NCBI RefSeq assembly: GCF_014243345.1
Contig: NZ_JACLZF010000002.1
Coordinates: 682,001-746,000 of the forward strand
Reading direction: 5' to 3'
DNA length: 64,000 nt
From: Robiginitalea sp. SC105
GTDB lineage: Bacteria; Bacteroidota; Bacteroidia; Flavobacteriales; Flavobacteriaceae
The position numbers and the translations under genes are program-made. Positions 27,005-35,883 of the stretch are shown here, piece by piece. How positions within the stretch are numbered: position 1 is the stretch's first letter; every line of letters starts with the position of its first letter. The notes beneath the pieces were generated by a model. The model was not told the origin of the DNA. It saw only the letters and a list, made by a program, of their open reading frames with translations, and did not search any database.

Positions 27005-28298
27005 TAGCTTTTCCCTTTTAAGAATCCCCGAACGAATCAAGCGACCCGTGCTTTTGCTGGTCTTCCTGCTCAGCAGCGTGGCGGCCAGTGCCTCCATGAT
27101 CCTGCTGCCCATGGATGCCAACAGCCAGGAAAACCACCTGAAGGCCTACGGCATCACCTACTGGGTGCTCAGCAAGCAACAGAAGGTGCAGTGGCTGCTC
27201 AATTACCGGGGCGGTTCCTTCCTGTTGCCGGACGGGGAGCCCATCCGCAACGAATGCCGGATCCGCGGGGTGTCCTTTGAGGTGCTCAGCGATGCCCAGG
27301 CCCAGGAAATTTTGGACGGGATTGCAAGCCCTTCCCAGAACCAGGAAGCCGTGATCCTTGAGAAGGCTCCGAAGATTGCCGTGTATTCCCCCAAGGACAA
27401 CCCGCCCTGGGACGACGCGGTTACCATGGTGCTGACCTATGCGGAAATCCCCTATGTAACGGTGTACGACCAGGAGGTACTGGAGGACAAGTTGCCCCTG
27501 TACGACTGGCTCCACCTGCACCACGAAGACTTCACCGGGCAGTACGGCAAGTTTTATGGGGCCTACCGGGCTGCCCCCTGGTATATCGAAGGCAAGCGGG
27601 AGGCCGAGACCCTGGCCCGGAAGCTCGGGTACGAAAAGGTATCCGAAGAGAAGGGGGCCGTGGCCCTGAAAATCCGCAACTACGTGATTGGCGGTGGATT
27701 TATGTTTGCCATGTGCTCCGCCACCGACAGCTTTGACATTGCCCTGGCAGCCCAGGGCGTGGACATCTGCGAGCCCATGTTTGACGGGGACCCGTCCGAG
27801 CCCAACTACCAGGAAAAACTCGATTTCGGGAATACCTTTGCCTTTTCGGGCTTTACCCTGGAGCGCAACCCGCTGCGCTACGAATTCTCGTCCATCGACA
27901 TGACCAGCAAACGGGAGAATATCCCCAGGGACTCGGACTATTTTTCCCTGATGGATTTCTCGGCCAAGTGGGACCCCGTCCCCACGATGCTCTGCCAGAA
28001 CCATACGGCACTGGTCAAGGGCTTTATGGGGCAGACCACTTCCTTTACGCGTTCGCAGGTAAAACCTACCGTGCTGGTGCTGGGGGAGAACCGGTTGAAT
28101 GGTGAAGCCCGGTATATCCACGGGATCAAGGGCCGCGGTTTTTTCACCTTCTACGGGGGGCACGATCCGGAGGATTACCAGCACCGTGTCGGGGATCCCA
28201 AAACCGAGCTGGAACTTCACCCGAATTCCCCGGGCTACCGGCTGATCCTCAACAACGTATTGTTTCCGGCCGCCCGGAAAAAGAAGCAAAAGACCTGA
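26985..28298 (+). CDS. conserved Bacteroidota protein, sometimes labelled asparagine synthetase B
   Basis: This 437-residue protein has a hydrophobic N-terminal segment (RPVLLLVFLLSSVAASASMI) that suits a signal peptide or anchor, then ILLPMDANSQENHLKAYGI, a predicted alpha/beta part (about 120-260, WLHLHHEDFTGQYGKFYGAY) and VIGGGFMFAMCSATDSFDIA, which looks like a glutamine-amidotransferase-type nucleophile elbow with cysteine. It lacks the N-terminal catalytic Cys and the ATP-pyrophosphatase SGG-x-DS motif of real AsnB, so that name is misleading. It overlaps dnaB by 20 bases and is probably exported. Function unknown; possibly a class-I-amidotransferase-like fold protein. Confidence 0.75.
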   Translation: MMTYLFDSFSLLRIPERIKRPVLLLVFLLSSVAASASMILLPMDANSQENHLKAYGITYWVLSKQQKVQWLLNYRGGSFLLPDGEPIRNECRIRGVSFEVLSDAQAQEILDGIASPSQNQEAVILEKAPKIAVYSPKDNPPWDDAVTMVLTYAEIPYVTVYDQEVLEDKLPLYDWLHLHHEDFTGQYGKFYGAYRAAPWYIEGKREAETLARKLGYEKVSEEKGAVALKIRNYVIGGGFMFAMCSATDSFDIALAAQGVDICEPMFDGDPSEPNYQEKLDFGNTFAFSGFTLERNPLRYEFSSIDMTSKRENIPRDSDYFSLMDFSAKWDPVPTMLCQNHTALVKGFMGQTTSFTRSQVKPTVLVLGENRLNGEARYIHGIKGRGFFTFYGGHDPEDYQHRVGDPKTELELHPNSPGYRLILNNVLFPAARKKKQKT

Positions 28299-28355
28299 AA
28301 CAGCTGGCCTGAAACGGCAAACCCGAAGCGGCCTGCGGGTCCCGCTACCGGCCCC

Positions 28356-29156
28356 TCAGAGCTGGCGCGCCAGTTTTTCAAGAATTTTTTCTACCCCCTG
28401 TTCCGAATTGCTGCCGGTGCGGAAGCGCGCTTTGGCCAGGACATTCGGGTGGGAATTGGCCATGGCAAAACTGAACTCCGATAGCTCCAGCATCTCCAGA
28501 TCGTTATTGTAATCCCCGAAGACCATGAGCTGGTCCGAGGTAATGCCGGCATCCCGCATGACCCGGGAGAGAGCAAAACCCTTGTGGGCATCCGGGTGGG
28601 ATACATCCACCCAGTTGGAACCCGACACCTTTACCTGCAGTTCCGATTCCAGGTCCTGCATCGGGGGGTAGATAAATTTCTCGGAACTCTCAAAATGGTA
28701 GATGGCGACTTTGAGGGCCGGGTCCTCCACGGTTTCCAGGCGGTCCACAACCGAAAACTCCGAATAGTACTCCCCGAGAACGCGCAGGAATGCCTCCGAA
28801 TTTCCTCGCACATAGGCGTTGTTGGCCGCACAGAGTACCGGATGGGCATTTTCGATCCTCATCGCCCGGGCCATGATTTCCTGCAGGCGTTCACCGGGCA
28901 GGGGGGTGCTGAGCAACGTCTGGTCGCCTTCCCGCACCAGTGCCCCGTTTTCGGCGATGAATAAAATATCGTCCGCAATCCGCTCCAGCTTGTCGACCAT
29001 GCTGTTGTACTGACGCCCGCTGGCGGCTACAAAGCGGATCCCCTTGCCCCGGAGCTCATGGAACAGTTCAAAAAATCGATCGCTTACCCGGTGGTCGGGG
29101 TCGAGAAGCGTCCCGTCCATGTCGGTAACCACCATGCGTATGTTGCGTAAGTCCAT
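28356..29156 (-). CDS. Cof-type HAD hydrolase
   Basis: The HAD motif I is VVTDMDGTLLDPD with the nucleophile and acid Asp at residues 12 and 14; VAASGRQYNSM provides motif II, and MVFGDYNNDLEML the metal-binding motif IV. The cap between them is of the C2 type seen in Cof/YidA sugar-phosphate phosphatases. The start is the ATG at 29156; the longer frame to 29177 is unlikely. A TACCTTTG box lies about 20 bases upstream (29175-29182 on the minus strand). Substrate not predictable. Confidence 0.9.
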   Translation of the reverse strand: MDLRNIRMVVTDMDGTLLDPDHRVSDRFFELFHELRGKGIRFVAASGRQYNSMVDKLERIADDILFIAENGALVREGDQTLLSTPLPGERLQEIMARAMRIENAHPVLCAANNAYVRGNSEAFLRVLGEYYSEFSVVDRLETVEDPALKVAIYHFESSEKFIYPPMQDLESELQVKVSGSNWVDVSHPDAHKGFALSRVMRDAGITSDQLMVFGDYNNDLEMLELSEFSFAMANSHPNVLAKARFRTGSNSEQGVEKILEKLARQL

Positions 29157-29275
29157 TGGGCCGGATTTAAGGTGCAAAGGTATTTGTTATATCCGGAATT
29201 CGGGTATGCGCATGCCGGTTTCCTGTAAGCCACCAGGCAGATGGGCAAGCCGGCTAAGGGAAATTCGACCCGCAG

Positions 29276-30088
29276 CTATTCCCCGTCCCGGAGGAATCGG
29301 ATAGAGGTGGTGAGAAATGCCGCTGTTGGATCCGAACCTATGGCCAGGTGCCCGGTGTCCGGGACAATCCATAATTGCGAATGGGGCAGGTGCCTGTGGA
29401 GCCGGAAGGCCGGTTCCACCCCGACGACTTCATCCCGGTCGCCCTGAACGATCAGGCACCGCGCCTGAATTTGGGCTACTTCCTCATCGCTCAGATCGAT
29501 TTGGTAGTCCAGGTGCGGGTTGAATAAGGCGCGAATCTGGCCTTCGCCCCTCGGGTGATTCCGCTTGAGTTCTTCCACGAAGGCTGCTGGCAGGTCCTCA
29601 TAGGTAAAGGCGGCTTGGACATCGGCGTTCTCCGATCCATTATAGGCCTGGGATACACCGATAAGGACCATAGCCTCCACAGCAGTGTCCCGGAGGTGGG
29701 CCAGTTCCAAAAGGGCGAGCCCCCCATAACTCAATCCGATCGCCCGGACAGGGCCTAATTCCAGCAATTTCAGGAAGGCATCCAGGTCCCGGGCGGTTTT
29801 CTGAATCGAGAAATCATCTCCCAACCCGCCGCTCCTGCCATGCCCAGGGAGGTCGAGGACATACACTCTGAAGTGTTCCTCCAATGCCGGAATATACGGG
29901 CGCCAGAATCTGGAGGACTGGGTCCACCCGTGCAGGAGCAGCAAAGGCGCTCCCTCCCCGTAAACTTCAAAGTGTATAGGCAGGTCGTTGACCTGCAGGG
30001 TTTGGGAGGCATCCCGGGAAAATTCCTGTAAAAAACCGGAAGTTGTTACCACGGTGAGTATTAGGATCTTCAAATGGATGGACTTCAT
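29276..30088 (-). CDS. alpha/beta hydrolase, probably exported
   Basis: A hydrophobic N-terminus (MKSIHLKILILTVVTTSGFL) precedes an alpha/beta hydrolase fold: oxyanion strand LLLLHGWTQSSRFW, LDLPGHGRSGG, nucleophile elbow GLSYGG (Ser about 120), acid in VQGDRDEVVG, and catalytic His in PDTGHLAIG. Length 270. It is most similar in pattern to esterase/peroxidase-like members; no substrate can be assigned. It lies 119 bases from the HAD gene on the same strand and downstream of a terminator that ends the hydroxylase transcript. Confidence 0.88.
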   Translation of the reverse strand: MKSIHLKILILTVVTTSGFLQEFSRDASQTLQVNDLPIHFEVYGEGAPLLLLHGWTQSSRFWRPYIPALEEHFRVYVLDLPGHGRSGGLGDDFSIQKTARDLDAFLKLLELGPVRAIGLSYGGLALLELAHLRDTAVEAMVLIGVSQAYNGSENADVQAAFTYEDLPAAFVEELKRNHPRGEGQIRALFNPHLDYQIDLSDEEVAQIQARCLIVQGDRDEVVGVEPAFRLHRHLPHSQLWIVPDTGHLAIGSDPTAAFLTTSIRFLRDGE

Positions 30089-30100
30089 ACCTCAATGTAC

Positions 30101-30130
30101 ATTAAAAATCGGGGAGGAGTCCTCCCCGAT
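30101..30130 (-). terminator. terminator after the hydroxylase gene
   Basis: An 11-bp inverted repeat ATCGGGGAGGA / TCCTCCCCGAT (30108-30130) is followed on the minus strand by TTTTT. Confidence 0.8.
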
Positions 30131-30207
30131 GATTTATCGGCCGGATTGGTCGTGGATTCCGCCACCCCACCCAAACCAAATCAGGTAGCGGAATCTGTCA
30201 GTACGTA

Positions 30208-30984
30208 TCATTTTTCAGGTCTGGAAATATCCCGAAAAAGCAACATATCCTTTATTTTGGCCGAAGCCCCGTGATAGAAGCCCGTTTCGTGCTCATATCC
30301 CTTTGGGTTTTTGAAGGTTCCGAACAGGATATCATACAGGGTGATGCCCGCATAATTATAAGCGTGGATCCCCTTGGCATGGTGTACGGTATGGGCTTCC
30401 GGGCGCTGGATGAAGTAACCAACCCATCTCGGCGTGCGGATGTTGCTGTGCTGGAAGATGGTCAGAAAGGTAGTTGCCAGTATAATCAGGGAGGTGGCCT
30501 CAGGGGTAAAACCGGCCACCAGGACCAGGCAGATACTGCTTACGGCTACCCATCCGGCCATATCAAGGGGGCTGAAGTAAAACGCCCCGTAACTATCCAA
30601 CCGTTCCGCACTGTGATGCATCTGGTGCATACTTTTCCACAGGAAGTCACTGTTGTGCATGGTGCGGTGCCAAACGTACTCCCCCAATTCGTACAGCATC
30701 ACACCAACAAAGGCCCCTCCCAACGTACCGAGTCCGGTCAGGTCGAATAGTTGATATTCTGCAAAGAATCCATCCCATACAAAAGGCAGGTAGGAGGAGA
30801 GGAAAAAGAAAAGTACAAAGGCGCTGATCCCGCGCAGTTTCCAAAATTTTACATGGGGAAGTTTCCTTGCGGGCCTAACTGCCTCCCAAAGCATCAACCC
30901 TCCATAAATCGCAAAGACGAAATAGGATATGGGGTTGAAAATCAACTCGTAAGGCGAGGGTAATTGTGAAATGAACTGTTCCAT
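30208..30984 (-). CDS. sterol desaturase / fatty acid hydroxylase family membrane protein
   Basis: A 258-residue integral membrane di-iron oxygenase. The histidine clusters are present and ordered: HRTMH, HQMHH and HTVHH, with additional His in the C-terminal loop. Hydrophobic segments at about 15-35, 52-70, 85-105 and 150-170 give the usual four-helix membrane arrangement. The family hydroxylates or desaturates lipids such as fatty acids, sterols or carotenoids. It is divergent from a TetR-type regulator over a 123-base region that carries a paired inverted repeat, so the regulator very probably controls it. Confidence 0.9.
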   Translation of the reverse strand: MEQFISQLPSPYELIFNPISYFVFAIYGGLMLWEAVRPARKLPHVKFWKLRGISAFVLFFFLSSYLPFVWDGFFAEYQLFDLTGLGTLGGAFVGVMLYELGEYVWHRTMHNSDFLWKSMHQMHHSAERLDSYGAFYFSPLDMAGWVAVSSICLVLVAGFTPEATSLIILATTFLTIFQHSNIRTPRWVGYFIQRPEAHTVHHAKGIHAYNYAGITLYDILFGTFKNPKGYEHETGFYHGASAKIKDMLLFRDISRPEK

Positions 30985-31032
30985 TTTTAAAAATTTTATT
31001 TGATTGATGAATAACAGCTATCTGTTAGTTAT

Positions 31033-31086
31033 ACAGACTAGTTGGTGCAAATATAAAATAATTTTTAATTGTACCAACTAGTTTGT
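31033..31086. promoter_or_regulatory. paired TetR-type operator in the divergent hydroxylase/TetR region
   Basis: Two 16-base arms, 31033-31048 (ACAGACTAGTTGGTGC) and 31071-31086 (GTACCAACTAGTTTGT), are inverted copies of each other matching at 14 of 16 positions, each centred on the palindrome ACTAGT. The right arm lies 22 bases before the regulator's ATG; a TATCTTTA box (31096-31103) is adjacent. Confidence 0.7.
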
Positions 31087-31107
31087 TTAAATTTTTATCT
31101 TTACACC

Positions 31108-31725
31108 ATGCCAAGAGATGGAAAACCAACACGAGACAAGATTCTGGCCGAGTCCAAAGCGCTGGTATTTGAATACGGCTTTTCGGGAACCAGTATCGAT
31201 CAGATCCTGGAGCGTACCGGGATCACCAAAGGAGCTTTCTTTTACCATTTTAAAACCAAGAATGCCCTGGCCAAGGCGCTAATTGATGTGTTTGCAGAGG
31301 AGGATATTCACCACATGAACCTGGCGCTGGAAAAAACTGCGGCCCTTAGGGAAGATCCCAAGGTGCGTTTGTTGCAATTTATCCAGGAGTTTATCGACAT
31401 GATGTCCGGGCAAGGTGAACCCTATAGTTGCCTGTATGCCTCATATCTCTACGAGCCCCAGCAATTCGACAAGGAAACCCTGGACACGATACGGGATACC
31501 ATCCTGACCTGGCGTACCACCATGAATAAGCTGATCACCGAGGTGCTTGAGAAATACGACACCACCTCACAAGTTGACCTCAAGTCCCTCTCCGATCATA
31601 CCTTCGTCATTTTTGAAGGGGCCTTCATCGTATCCAAAGCGCTCGCGGGACGGGACCAGACAGCGGATCACCTGACGCACCTAAAAAACTACTTTGACAT
31701 ACTTTTCACACCCAAGCAAGGGTGA
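31108..31725 (+). CDS. TetR-family transcriptional regulator
   Basis: The start is ATG 31108; the frame up to 31069 lies in the operator. The N-terminal 50 residues form the TetR helix-turn-helix (TRDKILAESKALVFEYGFSG, then GITKGAFFYHFKTKNALAKA). The C-terminal ligand domain (about 60-205) resembles the C-terminal fold of Acrr/NemR-like members (YSCLYASYLYEPQQF). It probably represses itself and the divergent hydroxylase, with a lipid-like or electrophilic effector; that is inference from layout. Confidence 0.9.
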   Translation: MPRDGKPTRDKILAESKALVFEYGFSGTSIDQILERTGITKGAFFYHFKTKNALAKALIDVFAEEDIHHMNLALEKTAALREDPKVRLLQFIQEFIDMMSGQGEPYSCLYASYLYEPQQFDKETLDTIRDTILTWRTTMNKLITEVLEKYDTTSQVDLKSLSDHTFVIFEGAFIVSKALAGRDQTADHLTHLKNYFDILFTPKQG

Positions 31726-31785
31726 TGGGTCCGGAGGCCTACCCGGCAGAATGGGTCCTACAATATCTAAAATAACCTTAAGCCG

Positions 31786-32205
31786 ATGTGGACGCAACGC
31801 GAAATAAGACTGAAGGCCCGCCCGCGCGGGTTCCACCTGATCACCTCAGAAATCCTCGATGCCCTGCCGGAAATCCATTCCGTGGAAACCGGCCTGTTGC
31901 ACCTATTTATTAAGCACACTTCGGCCAGCCTTACGGTCAATGAGAATGCGGACCCCACGGTACGGGAAGATTTTGAGCAGCACATGAACCAGATGGTGCC
32001 AGAGAATGCGCCCTACTACCGCCACACCCTGGAGGGACCGGACGACATGCCCGCCCACATCAAGGCCTCCCTGATGGGTGTCTCCGTCCACCTGCCCGTC
32101 TCGGGGGGGCGCCTCAATCTTGGGACCTGGCAGGGGATCTACCTGTGTGAGCACCGGGATGCCGCATCCGGGCGCTGGTTGGTGCTGACCCTGAGCGGGG
32201 AATGA
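31786..32205 (+). CDS. YjbQ family protein
   Basis: A 139-residue member of the YjbQ/UPF0047 fold: [19 protein letters not shown]-like segment ([20 protein letters not shown]), [20 protein letters not shown], and the terminal [13 protein letters not shown]. Some members show weak thiamine-phosphate synthase activity in complementation, but the true role is uncertain. Cytoplasmic, single gene, followed by the terminator of the opposite translation operon. Confidence 0.92.
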   Translation: MWTQREIRLKARPRGFHLITSEILDALPEIHSVETGLLHLFIKHTSASLTVNENADPTVREDFEQHMNQMVPENAPYYRHTLEGPDDMPAHIKASLMGVSVHLPVSGGRLNLGTWQGIYLCEHRDAASGRWLVLTLSGE

Positions 32206-32250
32206 TCAACTGTCAGGGTATCTGAGGGGAATGGTCCCCCGGAAAAAGGC

Positions 32251-32281
32251 ATAAAAAAACCCCGTCGCAGGGCGACGGGGT
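32251..32281 (-). terminator. terminator of the thrS-infC-rpmI-rplT operon
   Basis: A 10-bp stem ACCCCGTCGC / GCGACGGGGT with loop AGG is followed on the minus strand by seven T. It lies 24 bases past the rplT stop. Confidence 0.9.
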
Positions 32282-32304
32282 CCGGTGAGAAAGTTTCCGT
32301 ATAT

Positions 32305-32649
32305 CTATTTTACCTTATCGACAATTGCCTTGAAGGCATCCGGGTGGTTCATGGCCAGGTCGGCCAGGACTTTCCGGTTGAGTTCGATATTGTTTGCTTT
32401 TACCCGCCCCATGAACTGGGAATAAGACATCCCATGCATGCGGGCCCCGGCGTTGATACGGGCAATCCACAGGGAGCGGAAACTGCGTTTTTTGTTGCGG
32501 CGGTCGCGGTATGCATAAAGCATCGCCTTTTCCACTGCGTTCTTGGCTACGGTCCAGACGTTCTTACGCCGGCCGAAATACCCCTTGGCCTGCTTCATCA
32601 CTTTTTTGCGGCGGGCTCTTGAGGCAACTGAATTTACTGATCTTGGCAT
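32305..32649 (-). CDS. rplT: 50S ribosomal protein L20
   Basis: The 114-residue 23S-binding assembly protein. [20 protein letters not shown] and [20 protein letters not shown] are diagnostic, as is [18 protein letters not shown]. It is the last gene of the translation operon; 91 bases separate it from rpmI. Confidence 0.98.
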   Translation of the reverse strand: MPRSVNSVASRARRKKVMKQAKGYFGRRKNVWTVAKNAVEKAMLYAYRDRRNKKRSFRSLWIARINAGARMHGMSYSQFMGRVKANNIELNRKVLADLAMNHPDAFKAIVDKVK

Positions 32650-32740
32650 ATTCTTTTTGTTTTTTTGTAGCAGGCGCCCCGGTTGTGCGGGGACTTTTCA
32701 GGGCCTGACTCCATGGTTAAACCGATACCTTTGCGGGATG

Positions 32741-32938
32741 TTATTTCAACCGCAGTTGTTCCTTGATGTTATCCTCGTCTGAAGGATGCACCAGCGTAGA
32801 ATGCGTAAGCTTCAGCTTGCGTTTCTTCGACTTCTTGGTCAAGATGTGGCTCTTGTAAGCGTGCTTTCTCTTGATCTTTCCGGTGCCGGTCAGCTTAAAC
32901 CGCTTCTTGGCACTGGACTTTGTCTTCATCTTGGGCAT
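32741..32938 (-). CDS. rpmI: 50S ribosomal protein L35
   Basis: The 65-residue basic protein [20 protein letters not shown] with [20 protein letters not shown] is a typical L35. It sits between infC and rplT in the conserved order, 37 bases after infC. Confidence 0.98.
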   Translation of the reverse strand: MPKMKTKSSAKKRFKLTGTGKIKRKHAYKSHILTKKSKKRKLKLTHSTLVHPSDEDNIKEQLRLK

Positions 32939-32975
32939 TGTCTCGCTTGTTACGTATTAGGGTTACTTTCTCACT

Positions 32976-33533
32976 TTATTTTTTGCCTCCCTTCGGGGCG
33001 ATGAACATGGTCATCCGCTTGCCCTCCAGTTTCGGCATTTGTTCCACCTTCCCGTAATCTTCCAGATCCTGGGCCAGGCGGAGCAACAGGATTTCTCCTT
33101 TGTCCTTGTACACGATGGAGCGGCCTTTGAAAAATACGTAGGCCTTTAATTTGGCCCCTTCCTTGAGGAATTTCTCCGCGTGCTTCTTCTTAAAATCGTA
33201 ATCGTGGTCGTCCGTATTCGGGCCGAACCGTATTTCCTTGACCACCACCTTGCTGGCTTTGGCCTTCATTGCCTTTTCGCGCTTTTTCTGCTCGTAAAGG
33301 AACTTTTTGTAATCCATGATCTTGCAGACCGGTGGATCTGCGGTAGGGGAGATTTCCACCAGGTCGAGGCCTATTTCGTCTGACTTGGCAAGGGCTTCCC
33401 GTATCGGGTATACCCCCATTTCGACATTATCTCCCACAAGGCGCACTTGAGGCGCCTTAATCTTTTCATTTATATTGTGAGGGGTCTTGTTTTCCCTCTG
33501 CGGCCTGGGCCTGAATCTTCTGCGTATTGCTAT
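32976..33533 (-). CDS. infC: translation initiation factor IF-3 (apparent AUA start)
   Basis: IF-3 binds 30S subunits and checks the start codon. The conserved body is plain: [72 protein letters not shown], and [16 protein letters not shown]. The first ordinary start codon, a GTG at 33446, would remove the N-terminal segment. Upstream in frame the sequence reads (M)[20 protein letters not shown], the expected flavobacterial N-terminus, and its first codon is ATA at 33533-33531; no ATG, GTG or TTG gives that N-terminus. A rare start fits the known AUU start and self-control of E. coli infC. The product would be 185 residues. thrS ends 27 bases upstream. Confidence 0.92.
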   Translation of the reverse strand: MAIRRRFRPRPQRENKTPHNINEKIKAPQVRLVGDNVEMGVYPIREALAKSDEIGLDLVEISPTADPPVCKIMDYKKFLYEQKKREKAMKAKASKVVVKEIRFGPNTDDHDYDFKKKHAEKFLKEGAKLKAYVFFKGRSIVYKDKGEILLLRLAQDLEDYGKVEQMPKLEGKRMTMFIAPKGGKK

Positions 33534-33559
33534 GGCTACAAATTTTAATTAAACGTAAT

Positions 33560-35500
33560 TCAAAACGACTTTAAGGTACTATTTATTTCCGCGTTTACCA
33601 AGCCGGACAGGGCTTCCACCGTAATGGACCCGAGGTCCTCGCCCCCGTGCCGGCGCACGGAAATCGTACCGTCTGCCTGTTCCTGATCCCCCACGATGAT
33701 CATAAACGGGTATTTTCCCATTTCTGCTTCCCGTATTTTCCTGCCTACGGTCTCGCTGCGGGCATCTAGGAGGGCGCGAATTTCGTGATTTTCCAGGGAA
33801 TTTAAAACTTTTTGGGCATATTTTTCATGCTTTTCACTGACTGGCAGAACGATAGCCTGCTGGGGCGTGAGCCAGAGCGGGAAATTCCCTCCCGTATGCT
33901 CCAGGAGCAGGGCCACAAAGCGCTCCATACTGCCAAACGGGGCCCGGTGGATCATGACCGGCCGGTGCAGTTCGTTGTCGCTCCCCTTATAGGTCAGGTC
34001 AAAGCGCTCCGGCAAAGTGTAATCTACCTGTATGGTTCCCAATTGCCATTGGCGCCCCAGGGCATCCTTGATCATGAAGTCCAGTTTTGGCCCGTAAAAT
34101 GCGGCTTCCCCCGGTTCGATGACAAAGTCCAGGCCTTTCTCGGTAGCTGCGTTGATGATGGCTGCTTCCGCCTTTTCCCAATTTGCCGTATCCCCGATAT
34201 ATTTATCCGGGTTTTCAGGGTCGCGGATAGATACCTGGGCGGTAAATTTATCGAAGCCCAGGGATCCCAGGACATAGAGCGTCAGGTCAATGACATTCAT
34301 GAACTCGGATTCTACCTGGTCATGGGTGCAAAAGATGTGCGCATCGTCCTGGGTAAAGCCCCTGACCCGGGTCAGGCCGTGGAGCTCCCCGCTTTGTTCG
34401 TACCGGTAGACCGTACCGAATTCCGCATAGCGCTTGGGCAATTCCCGGTAGGAGAAGGGGGTGGCCCGGTAAATCTCGCAATGGTGCGGGCAATTCATGG
34501 GTTTGAGCAGGAATTCTTCGTCCTCCCTGGGGGTATGGATGGGCTGGAAGCTGTCCTCGCCATATTTTGCATAATGCCCGGAGGTGACGTAGAGTTCCTT
34601 CTGCCCGATGTGGGGGGTGACCACCATTTCGTATCCCGCTTTTTTCTGGGCTTTTTTAAGGAATTGCTCCAGGCGCTCCCTCAGGGCAGCCCCCTTGGGC
34701 AGCCAGAGCGGCAGCCCCTGGCCGACTTTTTGGGAAAAGGTAAAGAGTTCCAGTTCCTTGCCGAGCTTGCGGTGGTCCCGCTTTTTGGCTTCCTCAAGCA
34801 TTTCCAGGTATTCGGTCAGCTCCTTTTGTTTCGGAAAGGAAATACCGTATACCCGGGTGAGTTGCGGCCGGTTCTCATCTCCCCTCCAGTAGGCGCCGGC
34901 AACGCTGAGTACCTTGAAGGCCTTGATCAGGCCTGTATTCGGGATGTGGCCACCCCGGCACAGGTCCGTAAAGGTATCGTGGTCGCAAAAGGTGATGTCC
35001 CCGTCCTCCAGGTTTTCGATAAGCTCCACCTTATAGGGGTTGCCTTCTTTTTCGTAATAGCCGAGGGCGTCTTTTTTGGAAACCTCCCGCATGCGGAAAT
35101 CGTGTTTCCCCCGTGCAATTTCAAGGGCCTTTTTCTCAATGGCCAGAAAATCCTTTTCGGACAGGGTGTGCTCCCCGAAATCCACATCGTAGTAAAATCC
35201 GCTGTCGATGGCCGGGCCGATGGTCAGCTTGATACCCGGGTAGAGTTCTTCCAGGGCCTGCGCCAGCACGTGGGAAGAAGAGTGCCAGAAGGCCTTTTTG
35301 CCTTCTTCGTCGCTCCAGGTGTAGAGGATCAGTTTCCCGTCGGTTTCCAGGGGGGTGGAAGCCTCTACCTTCCGGTTGTTGAATCGGGCGCTGATCACGT
35401 TCCTGGCAAGCCCTTCACTGATGCCGCGGGCTACGTCCAGGGGGGTGGATCCCTTGGGATATTCGACGGTCTTGCCGTCCGGGAGCGTAATTTCTATCAT
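33560..35500 (-). CDS. thrS: threonyl-tRNA synthetase
   Basis: Charges tRNA-Thr. Domain order: TGS (MIEITLPDGKTVEYPKGSTP), editing domain with HSSSHVLAQALEELYPG and the C-terminal CRGGH, class II catalytic core with motif 2 FGTVYRYEQSGELHGLTRVR, zinc ligands around KPMNCPHHCEIY, and an anticodon-binding domain ending in VRRHGGEDLGSITV. The start is ATG 35500 (646 residues), chosen over 35524, which would overlap the promoter box. First gene of the translation operon. Confidence 0.96.
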   Translation of the reverse strand: MIEITLPDGKTVEYPKGSTPLDVARGISEGLARNVISARFNNRKVEASTPLETDGKLILYTWSDEEGKKAFWHSSSHVLAQALEELYPGIKLTIGPAIDSGFYYDVDFGEHTLSEKDFLAIEKKALEIARGKHDFRMREVSKKDALGYYEKEGNPYKVELIENLEDGDITFCDHDTFTDLCRGGHIPNTGLIKAFKVLSVAGAYWRGDENRPQLTRVYGISFPKQKELTEYLEMLEEAKKRDHRKLGKELELFTFSQKVGQGLPLWLPKGAALRERLEQFLKKAQKKAGYEMVVTPHIGQKELYVTSGHYAKYGEDSFQPIHTPREDEEFLLKPMNCPHHCEIYRATPFSYRELPKRYAEFGTVYRYEQSGELHGLTRVRGFTQDDAHIFCTHDQVESEFMNVIDLTLYVLGSLGFDKFTAQVSIRDPENPDKYIGDTANWEKAEAAIINAATEKGLDFVIEPGEAAFYGPKLDFMIKDALGRQWQLGTIQVDYTLPERFDLTYKGSDNELHRPVMIHRAPFGSMERFVALLLEHTGGNFPLWLTPQQAIVLPVSEKHEKYAQKVLNSLENHEIRALLDARSETVGRKIREAEMGKYPFMIIVGDQEQADGTISVRRHGGEDLGSITVEALSGLVNAEINSTLKSF

Positions 35501-35521
35501 ATCGCTGGTACTCTGAGAGCG

Positions 35522-35552
35522 CAAAGATACTACCTGCCGGGCTACTGGGCAA
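35522..35552 (-). promoter_or_regulatory. promoter of the thrS operon
   Basis: On the minus strand TTG (35550-35552), 20 bases, then TATCTTTG (35522-35529), a good -33/-7 pair, 21 bases before the thrS ATG. It supports the choice of start. Confidence 0.65.
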
Positions 35553-35581
35553 CCAACGGCGGGGACCGCCGGGGTCTCCCC

Positions 35582-35809
35582 CTATTTTTTAGAGCCGAAC
35601 AGGGCGTCAAGGAGGGTTTTGATACTGTAGAAGCCCATGGCCACGGCCCCGATCGCCAGGATGGCTCCGAATACCAGCACGGGGATATAGAAGGGGTGGT
35701 CTTCGTTTTTGAAGGCCTGGTAGAGCACAACCGGGCCCGCAAACATCAGGCCCAGGGTGTAAACCAGCCGTTGCAGGCCTTTGATCAGAAGCTTTTTATC
35801 CGTTGCCAT
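35582..35809 (-). CDS. DUF6095-type small membrane protein
   Basis: A 75-residue protein with two membrane segments (TLGLMFAGPVVLYQAF and YIPVLVFGAILAIGAVAMGF), opening MATDKKLLIKGLQRLVYTLG. This is a small family restricted to flavobacteria as far as I know (DUF6095); function unknown. It lies upstream of thrS on the same strand with its own spacing, divergent from the glycerate kinase gene. Confidence 0.78.
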   Translation of the reverse strand: MATDKKLLIKGLQRLVYTLGLMFAGPVVLYQAFKNEDHPFYIPVLVFGAILAIGAVAMGFYSIKTLLDALFGSKK

Positions 35810-35883
35810 TGCCGGGTTTTCAAGGGGATTCGGCGGTAAAAATAACCAGAATAGTTATATTCCGGTTACCGATCCTCCCAAAT

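Noticed and set aside
33812-35839. Very long frame antisense to thrS (675 codons)
   Set aside because: High-G+C codon bias leaves the opposite strand open; ThrRS is unambiguous on the minus strand.
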